Shown: positions 1 to 8,501, counted from the stretch's first letter. The stretch is 18,272 nt of DNA from Deltaproteobacteria bacterium (GCA_019136325.1 JAGVUJ010000219.1:1-18272), one strand, 5' to 3'. Translations and numbers: made by a program. The notes: a model not told the origin generated them from the letters alone.

Positions 1-1302
1 GCTGAAACGGCGCTGGCGCAGATCATCCGTCTGGTGGAAGAAGCTCAGGGATCCAAGGCTCCGATTCAGCGTCTGGCGGACAAGGTTGCCTCCGTTTTTG
101 TTCCGGCCGTGTTTCTGATTGCCGTGATAACCTTTGCCGTCTGGTATTTCCTTCCCGCGGAAGGTAATTTCAGCCGTGCGTTGATCAATTTCGTTTCCGT
201 GCTGGTGATTGCCTGTCCCTGCGCTCTGGGACTGGCCACACCGACAGCCATCATGGTGGGCACGGGCCTGGGAGCGCAAAGCGGTATTCTCATCAAGGGC
301 GGCGAAGCGCTGGAAAAAATCCATAAACTTTCGGTGATCGTTTTTGATAAAACAGGCACCCTGACGAAGGGGGAACCGGATGTCACCGATATTGTGACCG
401 CGGACGGTTTTGAGGAAAGTCAGATTCTTTCGTTCGCCGCAGCCCTGGAAAAAAGTTCCGAACACCCGCTGGCCCGCGCCATCGTACGAAAAGCCGAACA
501 GAACAACGTGGGTATCTCGGCGGTTGAAAAATTTACGGCGCTGTCCGGTCTGGGAGCCCAAGCCCTGATTGACGGCCAACGTGTTTTTATCGGCAATCGT
601 TTCTTAATGACAGGCGAAGACATTCCCATGGATGACTGGAACCTCTCTGCGGAAAGACTGGCCGGAGAAGGAAAGACGGTAGTTTATCTGGCTTTGGGAA
701 AATCGGTTGTGGGTCTGATTGCCCTGGCCGATACGCCGAAAGCGTCGGCTGCGCGGACGGTTCAACGTCTCCAGAGCAGGGGAATGAAGGTCGCGATGAT
801 TACGGGAGACAACGAAGGCACGGCCCGCGCCATCGCCAAACAGCTGGGCATTGAAAACGTTATGGCCAATGTCCTGCCGGGAAAAAAGGCGGATGAAATA
901 AAAAATCTGCAAAACGCCGGCGAGGTTGTCGCCATGGTCGGCGACGGCATCAACGATGCGCCGGCGCTGGCGGCTGCCGATGTCGGCATTTCCATCGGGG
1001 CGGGAACGGATGTGGCGATTGAAGCCGGCGACATCACGTTGATCCGCGATGATTTGCTGGGCGTGCCGGCCTCCATCAGCCTTTCCAAGGCCACCATGCG
1101 CACCATCAAACAAAATCTCTTCTGGGCGTTTATTTATAACGTCATCGGCATTCCCGTGGCCGCGGGAGCCTTGTATCCGTTCTTCGGCATACTGCTCAAT
1201 CCCGAGTTTGCCGCCGCCGCCATGGCCCTGAGTTCGTTTTCGGTGGTGAGCAATTCCCTGCGGCTGCGCCGCGTGTGGGAAAGGGCATCAGAAACTTTTT
1301 AA
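1..1302 (+). CDS. copA: Copper-translocating P1B-type ATPase, 5' end cut by window
   Basis: Heavy-metal (P1B) ATPase that uses ATP to export Cu(I) or a similar ion across the cytoplasmic membrane. The frame is open from base 1, so the N-terminal metal-binding domains, first helices and most of the actuator domain lie outside the window; 433 residues remain. Visible in order: end of the actuator domain, a membrane pair carrying the ion-binding CPC motif ([13 protein letters not shown], around residue 72 of the fragment), the phosphorylated Asp in [10 protein letters not shown] (Asp about 116), the P1B-typical [10 protein letters not shown] nucleotide-domain motif, [18 protein letters not shown], and two C-terminal helices. 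CPC with HP and GDGxNDxP is diagnostic of P1B; copper is the commonest substrate for CPC, but silver cannot be excluded. Its stop codon overlaps the stop of the convergent phosphoesterase gene, and no terminator is visible between them. Confidence 0.93.
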   Translation, partial: AETALAQIIRLVEEAQGSKAPIQRLADKVASVFVPAVFLIAVITFAVWYFLPAEGNFSRALINFVSVLVIACPCALGLATPTAIMVGTGLGAQSGILIKGGEALEKIHKLSVIVFDKTGTLTKGEPDVTDIVTADGFEESQILSFAAALEKSSEHPLARAIVRKAEQNNVGISAVEKFTALSGLGAQALIDGQRVFIGNRFLMTGEDIPMDDWNLSAERLAGEGKTVVYLALGKSVVGLIALADTPKASAARTVQRLQSRGMKVAMITGDNEGTARAIAKQLGIENVMANVLPGKKADEIKNLQNAGEVVAMVGDGINDAPALAAADVGISIGAGTDVAIEAGDITLIRDDLLGVPASISLSKATMRTIKQNLFWAFIYNVIGIPVAAGALYPFFGILLNPEFAAAAMALSSFSVVSNSLRLRRVWERASETF

Positions 1303-2264
1303 TTTGTTTTGTTTCTTCGGAGAAAATTGAATTGACGGTAAATCATTATTCCGCTGAAAATAATAAGAATTATCCCTAACCATAAAATAAGCGAATTATA
1401 AATGGAGAAATAATATTCAAAATATTCTCTTCCCTGGGTATAAGTGTCAAGTATGGCCTGATGGGTAATGGTTCCGTTGTCATTAAAGAACAGTTGGACA
1501 TATCCGTATGGGGTCTTTTCTTTCGTGCGAGGTCTCTGTCCGGACGGGGGAAGAATCAATAAATCTACATCGTGAAATTTCCCGTATAGATATTGGTGAA
1601 TATGACCGGAGATGATCATTGAAACCGAATGATCTTTTATCGCATCGTAAAAGCGGTCGGCATCTTCCTCCGGCAGACAATATCTTTTGCCTGGTCTGAG
1701 ATCAACCGGGGGAATATGGCAATAAATGACACAACGTTTATAGTGTCGGCGTTCCTCTTTTAAAAGAGATGCAAGCCAATTTTTATTTTCTTCAGAAAAG
1801 TTGAAATGTGACGTATTCAAGCCGATAAAAATGGTGTCACCGTATGAAAAATAATATCTATCCTGCCCGAAAAATTGATGAAAAAGTTTTAGTCCTCCGC
1901 CTCCATCTACATCGGTATCATGGTTGCCGGGAATCGCATAAAGCGGAATGGTCAGCTTTTCAGACATTTCATAGTTGAGATGGGCAAATCCATTGAAACT
2001 TCTTTGTTCCGCGATGTCGCCGCAAAAGATGGTAAATTCATTGCCCGATTTGGAAATTTTACCGATAATTTCTTCCATCGGGTTTTCTTTCAGGCTGGAA
2101 TCGGAAAAAAAAGCGACTTTGAAATGTGTTTTTTGGGGCTGAAGATGCTCTCCTGCCGGCGGAAGAAATGAAGAATGCCTTTCCGTTAAGATTTTTAATT
2201 GATAAAAAGCACCGATAATAAATACAATACCGACTAAGCCGATAAAAAAATAATATTTTTTCAT
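1299..2264 (-). CDS. Membrane-anchored calcineurin-like metallophosphoesterase
   Basis: Predicted 321-residue phosphoesterase of the calcineurin-like family; substrate unknown. A hydrophobic segment at residues 5-22 and another near 290-309 suggest a catalytic domain held at the membrane, probably outside the cytoplasm. Motifs seen: FFSDSS (Asp55), CGDIAE (Asp83), IPGNHD (Asn114, His115), YCHIPP (His183) and SGHIHQ (His221, His223). The first motif is normally DxH; here the His position is Ser57, so one metal ligand is changed. Some family branches tolerate this, so activity is likely but not certain. The start at 2264 is preferred over 2330 because GAGAAGG stands a few bases before this ATG and the encoded protein then begins directly with Lys-Lys and the membrane segment. 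Base composition is clearly more AT-rich than its neighbours, which hints at separate acquisition. Confidence 0.85.
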   Translation of the reverse strand: MKKYYFFIGLVGIVFIIGAFYQLKILTERHSSFLPPAGEHLQPQKTHFKVAFFSDSSLKENPMEEIIGKISKSGNEFTIFCGDIAEQRSFNGFAHLNYEMSEKLTIPLYAIPGNHDTDVDGGGGLKLFHQFFGQDRYYFSYGDTIFIGLNTSHFNFSEENKNWLASLLKEERRHYKRCVIYCHIPPVDLRPGKRYCLPEEDADRFYDAIKDHSVSMIISGHIHQYLYGKFHDVDLLILPPSGQRPRTKEKTPYGYVQLFFNDNGTITHQAILDTYTQGREYFEYYFSIYNSLILWLGIILIIFSGIMIYRQFNFLRRNKTN

Positions 2265-2360
2265 TTCTGCCTTCTCAGGTTGATATCTTTTATTCGTGAA
2301 GCAACGTTTAACGAAACAAAATAGATCCATTTTGGCTGCGGATTAAAGTCTAACCTTGGC

Positions 2361-2366
2361 ATTATA
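2361..2366 (-). promoter_or_regulatory. Possible -10 box for the metallophosphoesterase gene
   Basis: The minus strand reads TATAAT here, a perfect sigma-70 -10 hexamer, about 97 bases before the phosphoesterase start and just past the stop of the acyl-CoA dehydrogenase gene. No good -35 match stands 16-18 bases upstream, so the call is weak. It would let the phosphoesterase be transcribed independently of the MoxR operon. Confidence 0.3.
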
Positions 2367-2394
2367 CCCGATCACAGGACGAAAGAAATTTTAA

Positions 2395-3519
2395 TTATCG
2401 CGCTCCGTGAAGCAGTTCGTCGCCCAGTTTTGCCTGCTTGTCCTGAAGGGTTTTTTCCTGCAGCGCGCCCAGAACGTTAATATCGGTCTGCAGAACCTTG
2501 AAACGTTCCGGGGTTTTGATGTCCCATTTGGCGATGGCGGCGGCGATTCTGGCCTGAAATCCGGCTGCCAGTTCTTTGAAGGTGACGATCAGCGGAACGG
2601 CGGCGTTGTCGCGTTCATCAACTTTCTTGGCGGTTTCACGGACAATGGCGCGCATCGTTTCCAGCAGGGAATCCAGCGCGCCGACTTCGCTTTGCAGCGC
2701 TTTATCTTTATGAACGTTGCGTTTGTCGCTTTCCATGATCAGATCCATGAGCTCCGCGCCCATGCCTCCGGTGACCGCACCCATCAGAACCATGTTTTCC
2801 GCATCGCTAAACGGGATGACGATATTTGCATAGGCGGTGTCTTTTTCTCCTAAGATGGAGGAAGCGGGGATGCGGCAATTATTTAATTTGATGCCGCCAT
2901 GCGGCGCAGGCTTCAGGAAGTCGAATTTCAGCCTGGGCTTGATCACCAGGCCTTCATGATCGGCGGGAACCAGAAAGGCGCTGAATCTCTTCTGATCTTT
3001 ATCGCGGCCGGTGATGGCGATAACGATGAAAAGACCGGCAATCGGCGCATTGGTCAGATATGTTTTTTCTCCGTTGAGGATGTAGGATGCATCCTGCAAA
3101 TCGGCTGTGGATGTCAAAAGCTTCGGCCGCGCCCCGTGTTTCGGTTCGGAAACGGCAAAAGAAACCGTCAGGCTTCCTTTGGCCATCGGGGGCAGATAGC
3201 GTTTTTTTTGTTCTTCCGTGCCGAAACCGGACATCAGATGAATGGCGATAATCTGCTGATAAAGCCAGGAGAGGGCCAGTCCCATGTTGAACCCGCTGCG
3301 GACGAATACCTCTCCGGCGCCGGCCAGTTGCGTTAATCCTCCTCCAGTGCCGCCGTATTGCGGGGAGATGCCTAATTTAAAAAATCCCGCTTCCCCCATT
3401 TTTTGCCAGATGTCGTGCGGAAAATCCTGCAGGGTCTGCAAATCGTTACGGGAAGCGATGAATTCGATGGCGAAACGGGAAATCCAGCTGTAAGAGGGTT
3501 CTTTCGTTGACATGTTCAT
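2395..3519 (-). CDS. Divergent acyl-CoA dehydrogenase family protein
   Basis: 374-residue FAD-dependent acyl-CoA dehydrogenase relative. The N-terminal helical domain has the family loop YGGTGGG (residues 55-61). The middle beta domain is recognisable from SFAVSEPKHGA (usually AlTEPxxGSD), YILNGEKTYLTNAP, FSAFLVP and the CRIPASSILGE segment. The C-terminal domain is odd: the usual IYEGTxxIQR-type segment that carries the catalytic Glu in many family members is not seen, and the last 100 residues are rich in Lys, Ala and Glu. It may be a dehydrogenase with a differently placed base, or a non-catalytic acyl-CoA binder. The start is set at 3519, one base after the VWA stop; ATG at 3513 is equally possible. 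This tight junction indicates co-translation with the VWA gene. Substrate unknown. Confidence 0.8.
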   Translation of the reverse strand: MNMSTKEPSYSWISRFAIEFIASRNDLQTLQDFPHDIWQKMGEAGFFKLGISPQYGGTGGGLTQLAGAGEVFVRSGFNMGLALSWLYQQIIAIHLMSGFGTEEQKKRYLPPMAKGSLTVSFAVSEPKHGARPKLLTSTADLQDASYILNGEKTYLTNAPIAGLFIVIAITGRDKDQKRFSAFLVPADHEGLVIKPRLKFDFLKPAPHGGIKLNNCRIPASSILGEKDTAYANIVIPFSDAENMVLMGAVTGGMGAELMDLIMESDKRNVHKDKALQSEVGALDSLLETMRAIVRETAKKVDERDNAAVPLIVTFKELAAGFQARIAAAIAKWDIKTPERFKVLQTDINVLGALQEKTLQDKQAKLGDELLHGAR

Positions 3520-3520
3520 T

Positions 3521-4900
3521 TTATAAAACCAGCTCCTCGATAAAAGTAAATAATTGGTTAACGTTGCGGCATTGACGCACCTCGTGGCAGTGGGGGATAT
3601 ACGACCTGATTTCACTGTCTCCCGATCCCCAGAGATTTTCCTGTTCGGGATTAAGCCAGATCACCCTCCGGCAGCGTTCCCGCATCTGGCCGAGGATCGC
3701 GTCTTCCGGATTCATGTAGTTGGTGCGTCCGTCGCCGACGATAATCAGCGTTGTTTTCTTGGTTAAACGTTCCATATAATCTTTTTTAAAATTCCGCAGC
3801 GTTTCGCCGTAATCCGTGGAGGCATTATAGTTGATGTCCGGTTTTTCCAGCACCAGGCGAATCGCCTCGTTGATGTCATGCTCTTCGAATATGCCGGTTA
3901 CCTCCGACAGACGATCGATAAACACGAAGCTGTTGACCTTGTCAAAGCAATCCTGCAGCGCATAAAGCAGGTTCAGCATGAAGCGTGCCGCCGCCCACAC
4001 GGAACCGGAAACATCACAGAGGGTGACAATCCGGCTTTTGCGCTTCGCTTTGTGGCGATATTTGATTTCCACAGGGACGCCATTGTATTTGGCTGAAGCG
4101 CGCAGAGTCTTTTTGACGTCAATGCTTCCCCGGTTGCGGACGGCATAGCGGCGGCTGACGATGTTTTTTAATTTGCGCACCAGTTTATCGATGGCATCGC
4201 GCATTTCTTCGACTTCTTCGCGCGTGAAGGATGAAAAAGATTTTTCGCCCAGCCCTCTGAGCTTCTGCTCTTCCGTTTTTGTTTTTTTGGCGCCGGATTT
4301 ACTCTGATCGGGCTCATACACGAGCATGGAGCGGGCTGTTTCCACGCGCTCTTCGAAATAGGCGGCGAGTTCCCGACCGGCTGCCGAATCCGTTTTCATG
4401 AAATGATCTTCCACCAGAGCCTTGGCGGCGGACGCGGCTTTATTAATCTGCAGCATGACATTAAGGCGGTTGCCCAGCGGACCCAGATTAAACCGCAACA
4501 TGACCGCTTCTTCTTCCGTTTGAATCCGGCGCATTTCCTGCAAAAGCGCCGTGGGATTCCCCTGTAGAAAATCGACTACGGCATCGAATATCGGATTGTC
4601 ATGAGGCATTCGCTTCAGAATCTCGGCGGATTTTTTTATCTGCTCGGAATAATCAGCCGCCTGTCGCATATCGGACATTTCCATGTGCATTTCATGGAAA
4701 AAAAGATGATAAAGACGGTCGAAATGCTGAACATCCCGCATGCTTTTGGCGAAATTGGAACGAAGCAGTGAACGGAATTGCTGTTCGTCGGTCGGATCAA
4801 TCAACCGCATCTGTTTGAGACTGTCGAGAACTTCGGACGTGGATATCCGCATTCCCGATGCGCGACAACAGCCGACAAATTGTTGAATTAATTTAACCAT
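3521..4900 (-). CDS. VWA domain protein, CoxE-like partner of MoxR
   Basis: 459-residue protein with a helical N-terminal region (about 1-280, with charged linker around 195-230) and a C-terminal von Willebrand factor A domain. The metal-ion-dependent adhesion site is complete: DVSGS (Asp296, Ser298, Ser300), Thr362 in NASTDYGETL, and Asp390 in IIVGDGRTN. This architecture matches CoxE-like VWA proteins, which work with MoxR AAA+ ATPases as chaperones for cofactor insertion or remodelling of target enzymes; the family role is known, the target here is not. No signal peptide or membrane helix is seen, so it should be cytoplasmic. The MoxR gene lies 126 bases upstream and the acyl-CoA dehydrogenase gene abuts downstream. 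The ATG at 4900 lacks a clear ribosome binding site, but the following residues fit the usual N-terminus of the family. Confidence 0.88.
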   Translation of the reverse strand: MVKLIQQFVGCCRASGMRISTSEVLDSLKQMRLIDPTDEQQFRSLLRSNFAKSMRDVQHFDRLYHLFFHEMHMEMSDMRQAADYSEQIKKSAEILKRMPHDNPIFDAVVDFLQGNPTALLQEMRRIQTEEEAVMLRFNLGPLGNRLNVMLQINKAASAAKALVEDHFMKTDSAAGRELAAYFEERVETARSMLVYEPDQSKSGAKKTKTEEQKLRGLGEKSFSSFTREEVEEMRDAIDKLVRKLKNIVSRRYAVRNRGSIDVKKTLRASAKYNGVPVEIKYRHKAKRKSRIVTLCDVSGSVWAAARFMLNLLYALQDCFDKVNSFVFIDRLSEVTGIFEEHDINEAIRLVLEKPDINYNASTDYGETLRNFKKDYMERLTKKTTLIIVGDGRTNYMNPEDAILGQMRERCRRVIWLNPEQENLWGSGDSEIRSYIPHCHEVRQCRNVNQLFTFIEELVL

Positions 4901-4958
4901 ACGTTATTGCTTAAAGTCTGAAACGTTTCTGTCATGTTGAGGAGTCCCGATTGGCCGG

Positions 4959-5006
4959 AACGGCGAAAAATCTGATTTTAAAATTGCCACGCCGTTTGAG
5001 AAACGG
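4959..5006 (-). promoter_or_regulatory. Overlapping inverted repeats in the MoxR-VWA gap
   Basis: Two perfect inverted repeats share one arm. AACGGCG (4959-4965) pairs with CGCCGTT (4990-4996) around 24 bases; CCGTTT (4992-4997) pairs with AAACGG (5001-5006) around 3 bases. In minus-strand RNA the two hairpins are mutually exclusive, the arrangement seen in attenuators. No U-run follows either stem, so a role in termination is speculative; differential translation or mRNA stability of the downstream genes is also possible. Confidence 0.35.
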
Positions 5007-5026
5007 TTCGCCATGACATCGTTACA

Positions 5027-5935
5027 CTACGGCAGGATCCGATTGATATTTTTCCGGACCTTTTCCATATCCACCTGGTACTTGCAGATGATGTTCAACG
5101 TTTCTGAAACAACGTCCGGCGTGAGCTCGTTGATCTGCAGGGCGATCAGCGATTGCGCCCAGTCAATCGTTTCCGAGATGCTGGGATTTTTCTTCAGATC
5201 CAGCTTGCGGATTTTACGGATCGCGTCAACCAGAGCGTTGCAGAGCTTTTCCTCGATTCCCGGAATTTTCAGCCGGACAATGGATATTTCCGTTTCCCGC
5301 GCGGGATAATCAATATAGAGGTGAACGCAGCGGCGTTTCAGCGCATCGCTCATGTCGCGGTAATTATTCGATGTCAACAGCACAAAAGGAATCTGAATCG
5401 CCTTGCGGGTGCCCAGTTCGGGAATGGACACCTGGAAATCGCTCAGGAGTTCCAGAAGAAACGCTTCGAATTCCGGATCGGACTTGTCCACTTCATCGAC
5501 AAGAAGCACGACGGGTTTTTCCGAACTGATGGCCTGCAACAACGGACGATGCTGAATAAAACGGTCGGAAAAGAAAGCGTCTTCCTGCGCGGCTATCTGA
5601 TCGACCGCCTGCGTCAGAGTGGCGGCGGAGGAAATAATATCGTTGAGCCGGTCCTTGACCATCTGGGTGTAAAGAAGTTGTTTGGCGTATTCCCATTCAT
5701 ACAGAGCCTTGGCTTCATCCAGGCCTTCATAACACTGAAGTCGGATCAGTTCTCTGTTCAGAGAGCGTGCGATAGCCTTGGCCAGTTCTGTTTTGCCGAC
5801 GCCGGCCGGACCTTCTACCAGAACCGGTTTTTGCGTTGCCGCGGCCAGAAAAACAACCGTGGCAATTTCCCGCGACGGAATATATCCGGCATCCGTCAGT
5901 TTTTCGTGAACATCATCAACGCTTTTATATTCCAT
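5027..5935 (-). CDS. MoxR-family AAA+ ATPase
   Basis: 302-residue cytoplasmic AAA+ ATPase of the MoxR group, which couples ATP hydrolysis to maturation or remodelling of client enzymes, usually with a VWA protein. Seen: Walker A GPAGVGKTELAK (Lys48), Walker B VVLLVDEVDKSD (Asp147, Glu148), sensor-1 region LLTSNNYRDMS, and the Arg-rich ALKRRCVHLYI segment that normally carries the arginine finger. The start is placed at 5935, not the in-frame ATG at 5995, because AAGGA precedes this ATG by about 10 bases and because a TTGACA/TATGCT promoter lies between the two ATGs, so a transcript from it would not contain the upstream ATG. First gene of a minus-strand operon with the VWA and acyl-CoA dehydrogenase genes. 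Confidence 0.92.
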   Translation of the reverse strand: MEYKSVDDVHEKLTDAGYIPSREIATVVFLAAATQKPVLVEGPAGVGKTELAKAIARSLNRELIRLQCYEGLDEAKALYEWEYAKQLLYTQMVKDRLNDIISSAATLTQAVDQIAAQEDAFFSDRFIQHRPLLQAISSEKPVVLLVDEVDKSDPEFEAFLLELLSDFQVSIPELGTRKAIQIPFVLLTSNNYRDMSDALKRRCVHLYIDYPARETEISIVRLKIPGIEEKLCNALVDAIRKIRKLDLKKNPSISETIDWAQSLIALQINELTPDVVSETLNIICKYQVDMEKVRKNINRILP

Positions 5936-5966
5936 GAGAGAATGAATTCCTTTTCGAATTGCGCAA

Positions 5967-5995
5967 AGCATAGGTGATTTGTCAGGGTATGTCAA
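5967..5995 (-). promoter_or_regulatory. Sigma-70-type promoter of the MoxR-VWA-ACAD operon
   Basis: On the minus strand a perfect -35 TTGACA (plus positions 5990-5995) is followed after 17 bases by TATGCT (5967-5972), matching four of six -10 positions. Transcription would begin near 5960, leaving a leader of about 25 bases that holds the AAGGA ribosome binding site of the MoxR gene. This also decides the MoxR start codon. Confidence 0.6.
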
Positions 5996-6285
5996 TCAGG
6001 AATAGATATCCCAAACCGACGCAAGGGGGGCATCTATTCTCACCATCCGAGCGTTCCTGATCACGCTTCCCGTCGGGGATAATTTCCGGGAGCAAAGCCA
6101 TTGGAAAGTCCGATCTACGCTTTCTGTCGTCCGCGGGTCTCACGACCGCCGACGCTTCAGACTTCATCCTGACGGATCGTGATTCGTTTTCAGCGCGTCG
6201 TATGAAAAAGCGTTTTTCTCAAAAAGTCTTTCATGCTATGATAATGTCAAATTGCTTTCTCAACAGGAAATGAAAAGTACCTGAA
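5996..6285. other. Divergent intergenic region without a recognised gene
   Basis: About 290 bases between the minus-strand MoxR operon and the plus-strand HD-GYP gene. It must hold the HD-GYP promoter. A minus-strand reading frame of 61 codons exists but has no recognisable features and no ribosome binding site. Short GC-rich stem-like stretches (for example TCCCG near 6068 with CGGGA near 6087) do not add up to a known RNA family. Confidence 0.5.
6234..6242 (+). promoter_or_regulatory. Possible extended -10 promoter for the HD-GYP gene
   Basis: TG-N-TATGAT (TG at 6234-6235, TATGAT at 6237-6242) is an extended -10 match about 45 bases before the HD-GYP start. The -35 region is only a T-rich stretch, which extended -10 promoters tolerate. 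Tentative. Confidence 0.3.
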
Positions 6286-7668
6286 ATGGCAGATCGTCCT
6301 CTAAAATCAGCACTGAAAGATTTTTTCTTTTTCTGGAAACCGTCTCTGGCCAGAAGACTGACGCTGGCCTTCACCGTTTTTGGCCTGGTCATTGGCTATG
6401 CCGTCCTTATTTATCTCGCGGTTTTTTCAACCAACACGTTGATTAAACAGGCATCGGATTCGGTGGGAGAGTACCTGACGTACATGTCCAGGGAAAATCT
6501 GCGTGAAAATCAGGGGGAGCTTCTTAAATTCATTGATCAGCGCATGACGAACATTGTCAATATGGCGGAAGCCATGCAGGTGGTATTGCTTCCCGTTCAA
6601 TTCGAACTTTATTTTAAGAAAGACGGGAAATGGCTGCATACGTATACCGATGAACACGGCGTCGTCAAATCGGCAACAATCAACAATCCCGGACTATCCG
6701 GTTTGCTGGAAGATGCCAAAAATCAGAACATTACGACATCGTCAAAATTTTTCTATGGCGCGAAAAACAAGGTCAACGTCAAAATCAACATCAGCCCCCG
6801 TGAAAAAGATTATACGCAACTTATTTCGTTCGATATTTATCGGATAGGCGTGTTAAAGATTCTTCAGGAAAACATTTACAAAGCGGTGATCTTCTTTCTG
6901 ATTCTGCTGATTGTTTCGCACACGCTGGGACATCTGTTCAGCTATCTTCTGGCCCGTCCTATTGAGCATCTGTCCGGGGAAGCGGAGATGATTGCAAACG
7001 GAGATTATGAACGCCGTTTTACCAGTGGGCGTAAAGATGAAATCGGCAAGCTGGCTGATGCGCTCAATACCATGGCCTCCCGGATTATCGACGGGACGAA
7101 AGAAAGAGAAAAAATTCTGATCGGAATTTTGATTGCTCTGACCCGGGCGATTGATGCCAAGTCTCCCTGGACGGCGGGCCACAGCGAACGGGTGACCCGG
7201 TTTGCCGAAGCTGTCGGTCGCGGCATGCGTTTAAATGAAGACCAGATGCGCGTGCTGACCATTTCCGCGATTCTCCATGATATCGGTAAAATCGCCGTTC
7301 CGGAACAGATTCTTGATAAGCCGGGCAAACTGACCGATGAGGAATTTGCTGTTGTCAAAAAGCATTCGCAGGCGGGCGCGGATATCATTTCTTCGATTCC
7401 TTCTTATGAAACCATTCTCCCGGGAATTCTTTACCATCATGAACGCTGGGACGGCGGCGGTTATCCGGAAGGCCTTCAGGGAAGCAGCATACCTCTTTTT
7501 GCGAGAATAATCTGTATTGCCGATGTTTATGATGCGCTGACGGAAGACCGGCCTTACCGCAAAGCCTGGAGCCGGGAACAGGTCCGGCAGTTTTTTGAAG
7601 AACAGAAGGGGAAAATGTTCGATTCCGAACTGGTTGACATATTTCTGAAACTTCCGGATAGCCGCTGA
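6286..7668 (+). CDS. Membrane sensor with HAMP and HD-GYP c-di-GMP phosphodiesterase domains
   Basis: 460-residue inner-membrane signalling protein expected to hydrolyse cyclic di-GMP. Layout: transmembrane helix at about 24-48; an extracytoplasmic region of about 145 residues with no family I recognise by eye (Cache-like is possible); second helix at about 197-219; HAMP linker about 216-268; HD-GYP domain from about 275 to the end. Key residues are present: His299 in GHSERVTRF, His331-Asp332 and Lys335 in LHDIGK, and HHERWDGGGYP from His384, which is the HD-GYP signature. The presence of the full GYP motif separates it from plain HD phosphohydrolases. The gene is single, between a divergent operon and a convergent gene, and no ribosome binding site stands out before its ATG. 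The signal sensed is unknown. Confidence 0.92.
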   Translation: MADRPLKSALKDFFFFWKPSLARRLTLAFTVFGLVIGYAVLIYLAVFSTNTLIKQASDSVGEYLTYMSRENLRENQGELLKFIDQRMTNIVNMAEAMQVVLLPVQFELYFKKDGKWLHTYTDEHGVVKSATINNPGLSGLLEDAKNQNITTSSKFFYGAKNKVNVKINISPREKDYTQLISFDIYRIGVLKILQENIYKAVIFFLILLIVSHTLGHLFSYLLARPIEHLSGEAEMIANGDYERRFTSGRKDEIGKLADALNTMASRIIDGTKEREKILIGILIALTRAIDAKSPWTAGHSERVTRFAEAVGRGMRLNEDQMRVLTISAILHDIGKIAVPEQILDKPGKLTDEEFAVVKKHSQAGADIISSIPSYETILPGILYHHERWDGGGYPEGLQGSSIPLFARIICIADVYDALTEDRPYRKAWSREQVRQFFEEQKGKMFDSELVDIFLKLPDSR

Positions 7669-7721
7669 GAACATTTTATCCGGGTGCACGTTATTCCGGA
7701 TTCCAGCCGGATACATGCAAA

Positions 7722-7755
7722 CGCGGAAAAAACATGTTATAACGTTTTTCCCGCG
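7722..7755 (-). terminator. Hairpin terminator between convergent genes
   Basis: Twelve-base arms at 7722-7733 and 7744-7755 enclose a 10-base loop. Read as minus-strand RNA all 12 positions pair, one as G-U; read as plus-strand RNA there is one A-C mismatch. It lies 25 bases past the stop of the flavin reductase-rubredoxin gene and 54 bases past the HD-GYP stop, so it may serve both. The U-run after the stem is short (UUU) on the minus strand, so strength is uncertain. A smaller ATCCGG/CCGGAT inverted repeat lies at 7678-7701. Confidence 0.5.
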
Positions 7756-7779
7756 TCGATGATGATTCGCAACAACTTT

Positions 7780-8472
7780 TTATTTTTCTTTTTCAAACTT
7801 TGATTTGTCGGCGCCGCAAATGGGGCAGGTCCATGAATCCGGCACATCTTCAAATTTTGTTCCGGCCGCGACGCCGTTATCGGGATCGCCTTTAGCCGGA
7901 TCATATACATAACCGCAGACGCTGCACACATAGCTGGCATTGGCCTGAGGAGCTGCGGCGGCCGGTTCTTCCTTGGAGTAGGTCGGGGCCGTTTTCGGTG
8001 ATTTGCCACCTTTGACCTGCTGATAATAAGCGTAGGTCATGGGCGCGGCATCGCTGACCATGTCACAGTCGACAATGTTGCCCGTGAAAATGGTATGCGT
8101 TCCGCAATCCAGGTCGTTTTCCACTTCCACCTCGATGTACGATACGGTATTCTCCAGAATGATAGGCACGTTGGTCTGGCCGGTTTTTACCTTAATGTTT
8201 TGCAGTTTGTTCACATCACGGCCGCTTTTAAATCCGAAGAGGCCGATCAGGGGCATTGGCGCCGCTTCCGAAAGAATGGATACCACGAATTTGCGGCTGC
8301 GTTTTATCAAGTCGTGCGTGTAGTTTTCCTTGTTGATGCTGATGGCCAAGGTTGCCGGATTTGATGTGACCTGAAATATGGCGTTGGCAATTTGACCGTT
8401 GAAGGTACCGTCCTGACCGGAAGTGATGATATAGAGTCCGTAGCTGATTTTATGAAGCGCTGATCTGTTCAT
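7780..8472 (-). CDS. Flavin reductase-like protein fused to rubredoxin (Hrb/flavoredoxin type)
   Basis: 230-residue fusion. Residues 1 to about 150 are a flavin reductase-like FMN-binding split barrel (start [13 protein letters not shown], then [13 protein letters not shown] and [11 protein letters not shown], typical of the family). An Ala/Pro-rich linker at about 158-178 leads to a complete rubredoxin domain with Fe ligands Cys183, Cys186 (CSVCGY) and Cys216, Cys219 (CPICG). Such proteins, called high-molecular-weight rubredoxin or flavoredoxin in acetogens and sulfate reducers, pass electrons from NAD(P)H through FMN and rubredoxin iron to partners such as flavodiiron oxygen or NO reductases. 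AAGGAG stands 7 bases before the ATG, confirming the start. Monocistronic, with its own promoter and terminator. No partner gene is visible here. Confidence 0.92.
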   Translation of the reverse strand: MNRSALHKISYGLYIITSGQDGTFNGQIANAIFQVTSNPATLAISINKENYTHDLIKRSRKFVVSILSEAAPMPLIGLFGFKSGRDVNKLQNIKVKTGQTNVPIILENTVSYIEVEVENDLDCGTHTIFTGNIVDCDMVSDAAPMTYAYYQQVKGGKSPKTAPTYSKEEPAAAAPQANASYVCSVCGYVYDPAKGDPDNGVAAGTKFEDVPDSWTCPICGADKSKFEKEK

Positions 8473-8501
8473 GGTTTTCTCCTTTTGACGTCTTGCGTGC
8501 T

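Noticed and set aside
604..1113. 169-codon minus-strand frame within the copper ATPase gene
   Set aside because: Lies opposite the GDGINDAP region of the ATPase; no independent evidence of a gene.
5153..5977. 274-codon plus-strand frame opposite the MoxR gene
   Set aside because: The minus strand has clear Walker A, Walker B and sensor motifs; the plus-strand translation has none.
5982..6167. 61-codon minus-strand reading frame upstream of the MoxR gene
   Set aside because: No ribosome binding site, no recognisable motif, composition like non-coding sequence, and it crosses the MoxR promoter.
6070..6180. GCAAAGCC near 6092, recalling part of the c-di-GMP-I (GEMM) riboswitch, upstream of an HD-GYP gene
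   Set aside because: The preceding GGCAAACC element and the P1a/P1b stems are missing, and the candidate stem is only about 5 bases; no convincing aptamer.
6269..6283. Four-codon ATG reading frame ending just before the HD-GYP start, as a possible leader peptide
   Set aside because: Too short and lacking regulatory codons or an attenuator hairpin.
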